This document shows positions 1 to 8,176 of a stretch of 64,000 nt of DNA, piece after piece (within the stretch, counting starts at the first letter, position 1; each line of letters begins with the position of its first letter). The translations under genes and the position numbers were made by a program. Where the stretch lies: positions 186,001 to 250,000 of the forward strand of contig NZ_VIRS01000006.1 in NCBI RefSeq assembly GCF_006912135.1, written 5' to 3'. The stretch comes from Cryptosporangium phraense (GTDB lineage Bacteria; Actinomycetota; Actinomycetes; Mycobacteriales; Cryptosporangiaceae). Under the pieces are notes generated by a model. The model did not search any database, had not been told where the DNA came from, and saw only the letters and a program-made list of their open reading frames with translations.

Positions 1-119
1 ACACAGACCTGGAGAACGAACTCGGTGGGCCGGACGAGACGATCGCCCTGCTCGAAGCGGCGATCGGCCGACTGTCGAGGCCTAGGCCGGACGGCTCGGA
101 CGTGCCTCGGGCGAGTTGA
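1..119 (+). CDS. 3' end of an unidentified gene (partial)
   Basis: An open frame enters from the left edge and ends at a TGA at 117-119. It gives about 38 residues, with an amphipathic stretch (ETIALLEAAIGRL) that looks like a C-terminal helix, followed by a Pro/Arg/Ser tail. The tail overlaps the convergent DUF397 gene by about 38 bases. The family cannot be recognised from this fragment. A regulator or signalling protein tail is possible, but I see no motif that decides it. Confidence 0.35.
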   Translation, partial: TDLENELGGPDETIALLEAAIGRLSRPRPDGSDVPRAS

Positions 120-330
120 CGAACGCCAGAAAGTCGGCGAACTGCGTCGCGGTCATCGACAGGTGGGAACCCGCCGGATCCTTGCTCGATCGAACGAATA
201 TTCGGCCCAGTGAAACGCGTACTTCGACGCAATCTCCATCAACGCACCGGCTCGATTTCTTCCACCCTGCGAACACCGGTCGAACAGATGGAGGGATGTG
301 TACGTTAGCTGCACCCGTGGGTGCAAACAT
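82..330 (-). CDS. DUF397 domain protein
   Basis: The C-terminal 55 residues have the DUF397 pattern: a Trp-Lys-Lys-Ser-Ser-x-Cys start (GWKKSSRC), a CVEVR segment, VRSSKDPAG in place of the usual VRDSKDP.G, and a final FLAFV helix. DUF397 proteins are small actinomycete proteins usually encoded beside XRE-type regulators, and some are linked to development. I chose the ATG at 330 (82 residues) because this length suits the family. The frame stays open to an ATG at 507, and no clear ribosome site decides between them. No helix-turn-helix gene is beside it here. Confidence 0.6.
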   Translation of the reverse strand: MFAPTGAANVHIPPSVRPVFAGWKKSSRCVDGDCVEVRVSLGRIFVRSSKDPAGSHLSMTATQFADFLAFVNSPEARPSRPA

Positions 331-629
331 TTTGGACGCGGACACCGGAATCTTTCTCGAATTCGGGCAGGATCGATCCAGAGTAGGTATATCAATATCC
401 CGCCGATATGCCTCGAGGAGTTGAGTCGACTCGCGGACGGCGAAATACCGGGCCGCGTCATCTGTGCGGTACGCGGCTAGCACGCGTTCATCCTGGCCCA
501 ACGTCACGCAGCGTCCAAATGCCGAGCTAGCGCACTACCTCCGCGAGGCCGAAGACGCCGGCGTCGGGCGCGAGCCAGGTCCTGGGTGGGGAGGCGGCCT
601 TCGATCCGGGGGTCACTCAGCATCCGGAA

Positions 630-959
630 ATGATGGCGTACGGTCGTCGCATGCGCCTCCCGACTACCGCACTGATCACTGCCGGTTCGCTCATCGGCGG
701 CTGGCAGGTCGCTCGCCGGACGGGGGTCCGGCCGCTCGGCGGGGCCGTGCTGGCGGTCGGTGGGGCGGTGGCCGGTCGGGAGTGGCTCCGTCGTACCAGC
801 CCGGCCACCACTGCGGCGCTGGCCGCTACCTACGTCGGGGCGTTCGGGCTCTCGCATCCGCTGGCCAAGAAGATCGGTTCCTGGCCGTCGGTGCTCACGG
901 TGGCCGCGGTGACGGCCGCCGCGTCGTACGCGGCGGCCGACCGACGCACCCCACACTGA
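630..959 (+). CDS. Small conserved actinobacterial membrane protein
   Basis: A 109-residue protein that is almost entirely hydrophobic, with Ala/Gly-rich segments at about 12-26, 36-50, 58-75 and 85-102 that could form three or four membrane helices. The charged loops between them contain RRTGVRPLGG and SHPLAKKIGSWPS. It resembles short uncharacterised actinobacterial membrane proteins, and I know no function. An ATG at 651 (MRLPTTALI) would give a 102-residue protein and is an equally good start. It converges on the serine hydrolase gene, leaving only 11 bases between the stops. Confidence 0.6.
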   Translation: MMAYGRRMRLPTTALITAGSLIGGWQVARRTGVRPLGGAVLAVGGAVAGREWLRRTSPATTAALAATYVGAFGLSHPLAKKIGSWPSVLTVAAVTAAASYAAADRRTPH

Positions 960-970
960 CCGGCGGTCCG

Positions 971-2155
971 TCAGGCGCAGAGACCGTCCTCGATCAGTTG
1001 GAGCGCCACGTCCTGATCGAGCTTCGGCGCCCCCGGCTCCGGCTTCAACGAATCGCTGTTCAGCGACACCACCACGCTCCGCGAACCGTCCTCGGTGACC
1101 CCGTTCCGCGTCCGGAACCCCATGATGTCCCCTCCGTGCGACCACACCAGCCCGCACGGCCCCGTGCTCGACATCAACCCCAGGCCGTACCTCGCCCCCG
1201 GCCAGAGCACCTCGAACGGCTTCGCCGGCACCGTCTTCTTCATCTCGGCCAACTGGGCCGGCCGCAGCAACTGGCCGCTGAGCAGCGCCCGCAGGAAGCG
1301 GTTACCGTCCGACGTCGTGCTGATGATCTCGCCGGCCGCCTCGCCCCAGCTCGGGTTCTGCTCGGTGGCGTCGATCGGCTCGCCATACTTCGGGTCGGTC
1401 TCGGTCGCGTCCGGACCCGGGAACCGCTCGTAGCCGACCGCGTGCGGCGACGGCAGCCCGGGCGACGTCCGCGGGAGCGACGTGTTCCGCAGCCCCAGCG
1501 GCCGGATGATCCGGCGGTACACCTGGTCCCGCCAGTCGTCGCCGGTGACCTTCTCGATGATCATGCCCACGAGCACGTAGTTCGTGTTCGAGTACTGCCA
1601 GCTCGTGCCCGGCGCGAACAGCGGCTTCTGCTCGTTCGACAGCGCGACCAACTGCTTCGGCGTGAACGTCCGGTACCGGTTGGCCTGGAATCCTTCTTCA
1701 GTACTGAGGAACGGCATCTTCGCCAGGTAGTCCGGCAGCCCGCTGGTGTGCTGCAGGAGCTGACGCACGGTGATGTGCGCGCCGTTGTTCACCGTCCCCG
1801 GCAGGTACTTCTCGACCGGCGCGTCGAGCGCGACCTTCCCCTCCCCGACGAGCTGCAGCGTCGTCGTCGCGACGAACGTCTTGGTGAAGCTGCCGATCCG
1901 GAAGTGCGCGCCCCACGGCACCGGCTGCTTCGTCTCCGTGTTCCCGAACCCCGCGCGGATCCGGGTCCGCCCCTGCGGGGTGGAGACCTCCGCGATCACG
2001 CCGGGCGCACCCTGCTTCAGGATCGCGTCCGCGTCTGCCTGCAATTGGTGGACGTCCGGCCTGTGGACGTCTTGGCGCGCGGTTGCGTGCGCGCTGGTAG
2101 CGGTTGCTCCGAGTAAGGCGGCGGTGGCCGCCACGGTCACAATTAGTCGCTTCAT
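971..2155 (-). CDS. Secreted serine hydrolase, beta-lactamase/D-Ala-D-Ala carboxypeptidase family
   Basis: The 394-residue precursor has a Sec signal peptide (MKRLIVTVAATAALLGATA, then an A-x-A-type site near residue 25). The class C beta-lactamase-like fold is shown by the S-x-x-K motif SFTK at 89-92 (nucleophile Ser89), the Y-x-N motif YSN at 188-190, and the third motif HGG in WSHGGD near residue 335. Such proteins are DD-carboxypeptidases, D-aminopeptidases or esterases acting outside the cytoplasmic membrane. The substrate cannot be told from sequence. It is divergent from the downstream sensor kinase gene, with a 125-base gap shared by both promoters. Confidence 0.88.
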   Translation of the reverse strand: MKRLIVTVAATAALLGATATSAHATARQDVHRPDVHQLQADADAILKQGAPGVIAEVSTPQGRTRIRAGFGNTETKQPVPWGAHFRIGSFTKTFVATTTLQLVGEGKVALDAPVEKYLPGTVNNGAHITVRQLLQHTSGLPDYLAKMPFLSTEEGFQANRYRTFTPKQLVALSNEQKPLFAPGTSWQYSNTNYVLVGMIIEKVTGDDWRDQVYRRIIRPLGLRNTSLPRTSPGLPSPHAVGYERFPGPDATETDPKYGEPIDATEQNPSWGEAAGEIISTTSDGNRFLRALLSGQLLRPAQLAEMKKTVPAKPFEVLWPGARYGLGLMSSTGPCGLVWSHGGDIMGFRTRNGVTEDGSRSVVVSLNSDSLKPEPGAPKLDQDVALQLIEDGLCA

Positions 2156-2280
2156 GGGTCGAAAAGCTACGGACGCCGTAGCTCTGAGTCATCGCCCTGA
2201 GACGGCAAATCGTCTACCCCGTTGGGGGTAGGCGAGGTTGCCCCGCCCGGGCGAGGCAATTGTCGTAGGCCGCCCCTAGC

Positions 2281-3678
2281 GTGAAAACCATGCCGGCCAA
2301 GACTAGAGCCATCGCGGGTGACGTCCTGCTCGCGGCCGCCCTCACCGCGGTGACGATCAGCGCCGCGGTGTTCCTCCGCCCCGAGACGAACGACGCCCTG
2401 ACGGTCGTGCTGTCGGTGCTCACCGCGGCGCCGATCGCGCTTCGGCAGGTCGTGCCGATCGTCACGCTGAGCATCGTGCTCGGGGCCCAGTTGGCCCTGA
2501 CGCTGCTGAACGGCAGCGCGTTCCCCGAGGGTGGGCTCGCGCTGGTGATCGCCGCGTTCACGGTGGCCACGCACTGCCCGCGCCGGGTCGCGCTGACGAT
2601 GTACGCGCTGACGTTGGTCGTCATCGGCGGGTGCACGATCGCGCTGGCCGGGCGCAGCATCCCGTCCGCGGTGCTCTGGTCGGAGCTGCTCAAGGGCGTG
2701 GTGGCGATCGTCGTCGCCGGGGTGCTCGGGCTGAGCACGAAGCGCTGGGCCGAGCGCGCCGAGCGGCTCGCGGCTCGGGCCGAGCGGGCGGCCGCCAACG
2801 AGCGGGTCCGCATCGCCCGCGAGTTGCACGACGTCGTCGCGCACCACATGTCGGTCATCTCGCTGCAGGCCGGCGTCTCCCGGTACCTGCTCGACACCGA
2901 CGTCGTGGCCGCCCGCAGTGCGCTGGCCACGGTCGAGGAGGCCAGCCGAGAAGCTCTCAGCGAGATGCGCCGGCTACTCGACGTCCTACGTCCACAAGAG
3001 ACCGACTTCACCGACGCCCCCTACGGCGCCGGCCGCACCCACGGCACGGGCGGCCCCAACGGCGCCAGCCGCACCCACGGCACGGGCGGCCTCAACGGCG
3101 CCGGTGGCATCCACGGCACCGGCGGCGTCCACGGCACGGGCGGCGGCGCCCCCTACGGCGCCGGCCGCACGCACGGCTCGGGCGGCCCCAACGGCACCGG
3201 TGGCACCCACAGCACGGGCGGCGGCGGCCCCGACGGCAACGCCAGGTCGTACGGCTCCGACGACTACGAAAGGTCCGAGAGCTACGCACCCCAACCCGGG
3301 CTCGCCGACCTCGACCGGCTGGTCGAGCGCACCCGGGCAGCCGGGGTGCCGGTCGAACTCGCCGTGTCCGGGCCCGTCCGCCCGCTCGCCCCCGGTCCCG
3401 ACCTCTGCGCCTACCGGGTGGTCCAGGAGTCGCTGACGAACGTCCTCAAACACGCCGGCCCGGCCAACGTCCGCATCGACGTGACCTACGGCGGGAGCGC
3501 GCTGACGCTGCGGGTCGTCGACGACGGTCGCGGGTCGGGCTCGGCCGAATCGGGCGGGCACGGCATCCGGGGCATGCGGGAGCGGGCCGAGCTCTACGGC
3601 GGGGTGCTCGACGCGGGCCCGCGCGACGAGGGAGGGTTCGGCGTGGTCGCGCGGTTACCGATCGGGGAGGGGAAATGA
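2281..3678 (+). CDS. Sensor histidine kinase, HisKA_3/DesK-NarX type, with Gly/His-rich insert
   Basis: A 465-residue membrane kinase starting at GTG. Four or five hydrophobic segments fill about residues 10-150. The dimerisation domain has the phospho-acceptor motif RELHDVVAHH (His183). The ATPase domain shows the N-box VVQESLTNVLKHAG, a G1 box DDGRGSG and a G2 box GHGIRGMRERAELYGG. Between the two, residues about 248-320 are a low-complexity stretch made of repeated G-T-G-G, T-H-G and PNG words, absent from typical members of the family. At DNA level, about 45 bases near 3012 recur near 3150, so the insert grew partly by duplication. The stop overlaps the response regulator start (ATGA), so the two are a translationally coupled pair. 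The signal sensed is unknown. Confidence 0.9.
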   Translation: MKTMPAKTRAIAGDVLLAAALTAVTISAAVFLRPETNDALTVVLSVLTAAPIALRQVVPIVTLSIVLGAQLALTLLNGSAFPEGGLALVIAAFTVATHCPRRVALTMYALTLVVIGGCTIALAGRSIPSAVLWSELLKGVVAIVVAGVLGLSTKRWAERAERLAARAERAAANERVRIARELHDVVAHHMSVISLQAGVSRYLLDTDVVAARSALATVEEASREALSEMRRLLDVLRPQETDFTDAPYGAGRTHGTGGPNGASRTHGTGGLNGAGGIHGTGGVHGTGGGAPYGAGRTHGSGGPNGTGGTHSTGGGGPDGNARSYGSDDYERSESYAPQPGLADLDRLVERTRAAGVPVELAVSGPVRPLAPGPDLCAYRVVQESLTNVLKHAGPANVRIDVTYGGSALTLRVVDDGRGSGSAESGGHGIRGMRERAELYGGVLDAGPRDEGGFGVVARLPIGEGK

Positions 3679-4397
3679 CGGTCCGGGTGCTGATCGCCGA
3701 CGATCAGGCGCTGATCCGCGGCGGGCTGGTGGCGCTGTTCACCGCGGCCCCGGGGATCGAGGTCGTGGGCGAGGCGGCCGACGGAGCGCGGGCCGTCGAG
3801 CTGGCCGCGGAGACGAAGCCCGACCTGGTGCTGATGGACATCCGGATGCCGGTGCTCGACGGAATCGGCGCCACCAGACAGATCCTCTCCGCCGCCTCCG
3901 CTGCCTCCTCCGCCTCCGCCGCCGCCCCCGCCTCCGCCGCCTCCGGCTCCGGCGACGCCGCCCCACCCCGCATCATGGTCCTCACCACCTTCGACCTGGA
4001 CGAATACGTCTACGCGGCACTAGCCGAGGGCGCCGCCGGGTTCCTCCTGAAAGACACCCCACCCGAGCGCATCCTCTCGGCCGTGCACACGATCATGGCC
4101 GGCGACGTGCTGATCACCCCGCGCATCACCCAGCGGCTGATCGAGAACTCGTCCCGGCACCATCGGGTCGCGGCCGTGGCCCGGCCGCAGCTCGACCAGC
4201 TCACCGCCCGGGAGATCGAGGTGCTCCGGCTGGTCGGGATGGGCCTGTCGAACTCCGAGATCGCCGACCGCCTGGTGCTCAGCGAGGCGACCGTGAAGAC
4301 GCACGTCAAGCACGTGATGTCGAAGCTCGGCCTGAACAGCCGGGCCCAAGCGGTCGTCGTCGCCTACGAGACCGGCCTGGTAGTGCCGGGCTCATGA
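3675..4397 (+). CDS. Response regulator, NarL/LuxR family, with Ala/Ser-rich insert in the receiver
   Basis: A 240-residue partner of the upstream kinase. The receiver domain has the acid pair in IADDQ, the phospho-acceptor Asp in LVLMDIRMP, the T of VLTTFD and the Lys of LLKD. The C-terminal LuxR helix-turn-helix is clear (LTAREIEVLRLVGMGLSNSE, then EATVKTHVKHVMSKLG). Residues about 72-97 are an Ala/Ser/Gly-only stretch inserted between helix 3 and strand 4, where normal homologues have a short loop. Phosphorylation should drive DNA binding; the target promoters are unknown. The last codons lie in a 17-base tandem repeat. Confidence 0.92.
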   Translation: MTVRVLIADDQALIRGGLVALFTAAPGIEVVGEAADGARAVELAAETKPDLVLMDIRMPVLDGIGATRQILSAASAASSASAAAPASAASGSGDAAPPRIMVLTTFDLDEYVYAALAEGAAGFLLKDTPPERILSAVHTIMAGDVLITPRITQRLIENSSRHHRVAAVARPQLDQLTAREIEVLRLVGMGLSNSEIADRLVLSEATVKTHVKHVMSKLGLNSRAQAVVVAYETGLVVPGS

Positions 4398-4431
4398 CGG
4401 TACCGGGCTCATGACGGTACCTGGCTCATGA
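4386..4431. repeat. 17-bp tandem repeat over two convergent stop codons
   Basis: Two identical 17-base units (CCGGGCTCATGACGGTA at 4386 and 4403) are followed by a 12-base partial copy with one mismatch. Each copy contains CTCATGA, which supplies a TGA on the plus strand and a TCA (TGA on minus). The first copy holds the response regulator stop and the third holds the glycosyltransferase stop. No hairpin long enough for a classical terminator is seen between the two genes. Confidence 0.85.
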
Positions 4432-5697
4432 GCGGGTGTACCAGGACGAGTCGCGCAGCTTGGTCAGCGCCCAGTACGTGGCCGGGCGCAGCACCAGATA
4501 GCCCAGCAGCGGATACACCAGCGCCAGCCCCCACTGCCCGACGCGCTGTCGGAAAGTCAGGCCGGGCCGGTAGATCGCGTAGACCGCCGTCTGGGTCACC
4601 GAGCAGGCGAGCCAGAACGCCACCCCGTGCAGCAGCACCGGGTTGTCGTACCGGAGCGTGAGCGTCACCAGCACGGCCACCATCACGGGCCACAGTGCCG
4701 CGAACACCAGCGGCAGCAGGTAGAAGAACACCACGGCCAGCCGCAGGTTGGTCGCCACGAACGGGATGCCCAGCCAGGCCGACTTGCTCCACCGCGTCCG
4801 CTGCCGGAACATCCCGCGCGCGGTTGCGGGAAGCTGCGTGGACACGACCGCCTCCGACACCCCGACGACCTGGCCGCGCAGCAGCGCGTAGAACGAGAGC
4901 CGGCGGTCGTCGCCCGCGGTGCCCGAGGTGAGGTAGTCGGGCAGGTTGTCGTAGAGCACCGGGGCCCGGTAGAGCGCCAGGCAGCCCGACGTCGGCGAGA
5001 CGATGCCGAACCACGACCGCAGCATCCGGAACATCAGGCAGCTGGACACGACGTTGATGTCGGTCAGCCGGGTGAGCAGGTTCTCCTGCCAGTTGCGCAT
5101 CAGGATCATGCCGGTCGCCGCCTGCACGCGCTCGTCCGACATCGCTTCGAGCAGGCGCTCCAGCGCGTCGTCGTCGAGCACCGAATCCGAGTCGACGGTC
5201 AGCACGAAGTCGAACTCCGACGGCGCGTAGAGCCGCAGCGCGTGCGCCTGAGCCTCCCGCTTCCCGCCGTTGGGCATCCGCTCCCAGCGCACCAGCGGAT
5301 CGTCGAAGCCGACCACCGGCACCCGGGATCCGTCGTCGACCACGACGATCTGGTCCGGGAGGATCGTCTGGGCCAGCAACGCCCGCACGGTGGCCCGGAC
5401 CAGCTCCTCGTCCTCGTTGTAGACCGGGACGACGGCCAGCACCCGGCCGTGCGCGGGCGGCAGGTGCGTGAACGACCGCCAGAAGACGCCGGCTGACAGG
5501 TAGCCGAGGATCAGCAGCGCGAACGACGCGAAGAGCACGAGGACGGACACGGGCTCGTGCCAGCCCGCGTAGGCCAGGACGCAGTAGGCCACGAACGCGG
5601 CCACCGGCACCAGCGCCAGCGCCCGCCGTCCGCCCCGCAACGGACGCGAACGGCCCCGGAGCCCCAGCCGGGGTGCGCGCAGCGTGTCAACGGACAT
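4426..5697 (-). CDS. Processive family 2 glycosyltransferase, hyaluronan/chitin-synthase-like
   Basis: A 423-residue membrane GT2. Two N-terminal membrane segments (about 26-45 and 50-70) precede a cytosolic catalytic domain with PVYNED (91), DDGS (121), the metal-binding DSD (169-171), GDDR (262) and the processivity motif QRTRW (299-303). Three or four membrane segments follow. This is the layout of hyaluronan, chitin oligosaccharide and poly-GlcNAc synthases, which polymerise and export a UDP-sugar-derived chain. Its start overlaps the deacetylase stop by 11 bases. With the dehydrogenase and deacetylase upstream, it probably makes a uronic-acid and/or partly deacetylated amino-sugar polymer. 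Which UDP-sugars it uses cannot be read from sequence. Confidence 0.88.
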   Translation of the reverse strand: MSVDTLRAPRLGLRGRSRPLRGGRRALALVPVAAFVAYCVLAYAGWHEPVSVLVLFASFALLILGYLSAGVFWRSFTHLPPAHGRVLAVVPVYNEDEELVRATVRALLAQTILPDQIVVVDDGSRVPVVGFDDPLVRWERMPNGGKREAQAHALRLYAPSEFDFVLTVDSDSVLDDDALERLLEAMSDERVQAATGMILMRNWQENLLTRLTDINVVSSCLMFRMLRSWFGIVSPTSGCLALYRAPVLYDNLPDYLTSGTAGDDRRLSFYALLRGQVVGVSEAVVSTQLPATARGMFRQRTRWSKSAWLGIPFVATNLRLAVVFFYLLPLVFAALWPVMVAVLVTLTLRYDNPVLLHGVAFWLACSVTQTAVYAIYRPGLTFRQRVGQWGLALVYPLLGYLVLRPATYWALTKLRDSSWYTRS

Positions 5698-6646
5698 AAC
5701 GACGCCCCCTCCGGGACAGGCGGAACACCCCGACCGCGCAGACCGCCACCACGAGGCCGCCGACCAGGACCTGCTCCTGGCCGATCGGCACGTCGAACGG
5801 CCGCCAGGCCACCGCGTCCGATACCGCGGCCGGCGCGACCCGATCCGGGGTCGGGGTGCCGACCGAGGGCCGCACCGGGCCGCCGACGACCTGCTGGACG
5901 GTCCGCACGACGACGCCCGGCTGCTGCGCGAGCCAGGTCAGCAGGCGGTCGAAGTCGGCGATCGACATGTACTCGTCGCCCTTCTCGGACGCGCACGCCG
6001 ACGTGCAGAAGCGGTGGAAGATCAGCGGCACCCAGGACGCGCCGGGGTGCTGCAATGCCTGGGTGACGTACTGCTCGACGCCGGCCAGGTGGTCGGTCGT
6101 CGACGAGTTGCCGCGTATCCGGAACAGGTCGGCCGGCGGGACCGGGTTGGCCAGCGCACAGTCCAGGCACGACGCGTTCTCGGCGTCGACCAGCCCGGAC
6201 ACGTCGCGCGCGGAGTTGTAGCCGCACTCGGCGGCCTGCCGCTCGTTGTCGGCCGACGGCGATCCGTACGGGTACGCGAAGCTGGTGACGCGGTAGCCGC
6301 GGGCCAGCAGCGTCGCCCGGTTGTCGCAGATCTCGGCCTTGGCCTGCGCGTACGGTAACTGGTCGAGGTGCGGGTGGGTGACCGTGTGGCCGCCGATCTC
6401 GTTGCCCTGCGCGGCGAGCGCGTCGATGTCCGCCCAGGAGAGGTAGTCGCCGTATCCGACCAGCCCGTTGATGACGTAGAACGTGCCGTTCATCCGGTGC
6501 TTGGCCAGCACCTGGGCCGCGTCCGCCTGGGACTTGAACCCGTCGTCGAACGTCAGCGAGACCGTCAGCGTTCCGGGGGCGGCCGACGCCGGCGCAGCCG
6601 GCAGCAGCAGGAGCACGAGCGCTACCGCCAGGAGAAACGCCCTCAT
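5687..6646 (-). CDS. Exported polysaccharide deacetylase (NodB domain), membrane-tethered
   Basis: A 319-residue protein with a signal peptide (about 1-22). The NodB fold shows the catalytic/metal motif TFDDGF (Asp34, Asp35) and the metal motif HTVTH (His87, His91), then RVTSFAYPYGSP, and a C-terminal HRF motif. A single hydrophobic segment near 295-312, followed by Arg/Lys, should anchor it facing outside. Paired cysteines in NASCLDCA and FCTSACASE suggest disulfides. These enzymes remove N-acetyl groups from GlcNAc polymers. The start (ATG at 6644-6646) shares one base with the upstream stop. It lies between the dehydrogenase and the polymer synthase, so it probably edits their product. Confidence 0.9.
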   Translation of the reverse strand: MRAFLLAVALVLLLLPAAPASAAPGTLTVSLTFDDGFKSQADAAQVLAKHRMNGTFYVINGLVGYGDYLSWADIDALAAQGNEIGGHTVTHPHLDQLPYAQAKAEICDNRATLLARGYRVTSFAYPYGSPSADNERQAAECGYNSARDVSGLVDAENASCLDCALANPVPPADLFRIRGNSSTTDHLAGVEQYVTQALQHPGASWVPLIFHRFCTSACASEKGDEYMSIADFDRLLTWLAQQPGVVVRTVQQVVGGPVRPSVGTPTPDRVAPAAVSDAVAWRPFDVPIGQEQVLVGGLVVAVCAVGVFRLSRRGRRYVR

Positions 6647-7938
6647 CAGACGACGACGCGCTGCGGGACCGAGTCCAACCGGTACGTCGCGTCGAGCACC
6701 AGCGGGTGGCCGGCCAGCCAGGTCAGGTCCTCGCCCGGGTGCGCGGTGTGGACGAGCACGACGTCGGCCTCGACCCGATCGACCGGAGTGGACTTCAGGT
6801 TGCCGTCCACGAGGTGCAGTTCGGCAACGAACGCGTCGGTGAAGCTGACCTCGGCGCCGGCCGCCCGGCACTCGGCGATGATCTCGAGCGCGGGCGACTC
6901 CCGGACGTCGGCGACGCCGGGCTTGTAGGCCACCCCGACGACGTGCACGCGCGCTCCGCGCAGGCTGTGCCCACCGTCGGCGAGCAGCTCGGCCAGCCGG
7001 GCCACCACCCGTCGCGGACGCAGGGCGATCCCGGTCATGGCCGCGTCGGTCAGCGGCGCGGCGACCCGCCTCCCGCGGAGCTGCCACAGCAGGTAGTGCG
7101 GGTCGCAGGGGATGCAGTGGCCACCGACCCCGGGGCCGGGCATGAACTTCATGAACCCGTACGGCTTGGTCGCGGCCGCCTCGACGACCTCCTGGATCGA
7201 CAGGCCGAGGCTCCCGGCGACGTCGGCCATCTCGTTCGCGAACGCGATGTTGACCGCCCGGAACGTGTTCTCCAGCAGCTTCGCCATCTCGGCGGCCTCG
7301 GGCGAGCTGACCTCGTGCAGGCTCGGGCAGGTGCGCCGCAGGATCATGGCCGCGGCCCGGGTCGAATCGGGCGTGATGCCGCCGAGGACGCGGGGAGTCG
7401 AGGCCGGGTCGTGGTCGGCGACCCCCGGGTCGATCCGCTCGGGCGAGAACGCGATGTGGACGTCGAAGCCCGGCTCGAAGCCGCGGTCCCGCAGCGGCGT
7501 CTCGAGCAGGTCGCGGGTGCACCCGACGTAGGTGGTCGAGGTGAGGATTATCGTCTGCCCGCGGCGCGCGTGCTCCACCACCGTCCGGCAGGCCGCGCCG
7601 AGCGCGGTCAGGTCGGGGACCAGCTGCGGGGTGACCGGAGTCGGAACGCAGACGATGACCGTGTCGGCGTCCGCGATGCGGCCGTAATCGGCCGCGCGAT
7701 CGAATTGCTCGGACGCCAGATGCCGACGTAACCGAGCCAGGTCGGTGGGGAGCAGATCGACGTTTCCGGAATTGATCGCGGTGAGGCGTTCGGGGGAGAC
7801 GTCGATGCCGATCACCGAGAGGCCAGCGTCCAGGAGTGAGAGTGCCGTTGGTAACCCTACGTAGCCGAGACCGACGACGGCGACCGTCGAACGGCCGGTG
7901 CTCTGCTTCGGCTCATCTATAGCCTGAGCTTGGAACAT
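6646..7938 (-). CDS. Nucleotide-sugar dehydrogenase, UDP-HexNAc 6-dehydrogenase type
   Basis: A 430-residue NAD-dependent enzyme. The Rossmann motif VVGLGYVG lies at residues 21-28. The catalytic Cys275 lies in GGHCIPCDPHYLLW. That GGHCIP form is typical of WbpA/WbpO/WecC-type enzymes that oxidise UDP-GlcNAc, UDP-GalNAc or UDP-ManNAc to uronic acids, whereas UDP-glucose dehydrogenases carry GGSCFPKD. I chose the ATG at 7938 because GGGGA lies nine bases upstream; an ATG at 8004 would add 22 residues unlike the family. It is the first gene of the three-gene polysaccharide cassette. Confidence 0.87.
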   Translation of the reverse strand: MFQAQAIDEPKQSTGRSTVAVVGLGYVGLPTALSLLDAGLSVIGIDVSPERLTAINSGNVDLLPTDLARLRRHLASEQFDRAADYGRIADADTVIVCVPTPVTPQLVPDLTALGAACRTVVEHARRGQTIILTSTTYVGCTRDLLETPLRDRGFEPGFDVHIAFSPERIDPGVADHDPASTPRVLGGITPDSTRAAAMILRRTCPSLHEVSSPEAAEMAKLLENTFRAVNIAFANEMADVAGSLGLSIQEVVEAAATKPYGFMKFMPGPGVGGHCIPCDPHYLLWQLRGRRVAAPLTDAAMTGIALRPRRVVARLAELLADGGHSLRGARVHVVGVAYKPGVADVRESPALEIIAECRAAGAEVSFTDAFVAELHLVDGNLKSTPVDRVEADVVLVHTAHPGEDLTWLAGHPLVLDATYRLDSVPQRVVV

Positions 7939-8176
7939 AGGGGTCCCCAGTGACGATGCGGAGGGATTGATGGAAAGCACAACTTTGTGACAGCCCGTTA
8001 ACAAGCTATCAGCGAGCGACCGTGACGCATTGCCCTCGCGGCTGGATTGCGGTCAGCCGAACGGCGCATGGAGAAAGCGGCCGAAAAACGCTCAATAGCG
8101 GGCGGGAGCCTTGCAAAGGGAGTCGCTATTCGTGGCTGATTCATTACGTTGAGTCGATGCTTCTACGCTGTGCGCC
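7939..8176. promoter_or_regulatory. Divergent intergenic region with an AATAGCG inverted repeat
   Basis: This 238-base gap between divergent genes holds no convincing ORF. AATAGCG at 8094-8100 is mirrored by CGCTATT at 8124-8130, leaving a 23-base loop. On the minus strand it would sit about 160 bases upstream of the dehydrogenase start, as an operator or 5' leader structure. I do not recognise a known riboswitch in it. Confidence 0.3.

Noticed and set aside
464-2116. A 550-codon plus-strand frame across the serine hydrolase
   Set aside because: It is the antisense shadow of the serine hydrolase gene: Arg/Pro/His-rich, no domain, no ribosome site. The real gene has a signal peptide and all three catalytic motifs on the minus strand.
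3012-3240. CRISPR-like or satellite repeat
   Set aside because: The repeats are short, imperfect, without spacers and lie in frame inside the sensor kinase gene. No CRISPR array or cas gene was seen in the window.
4426-5697. Cellulose synthase
   Set aside because: No PilZ domain or BcsB/BcsC partners; motif layout (DDGS, DSD, GDDR, QRTRW) and neighbours fit hyaluronan/chitin-type synthases better.
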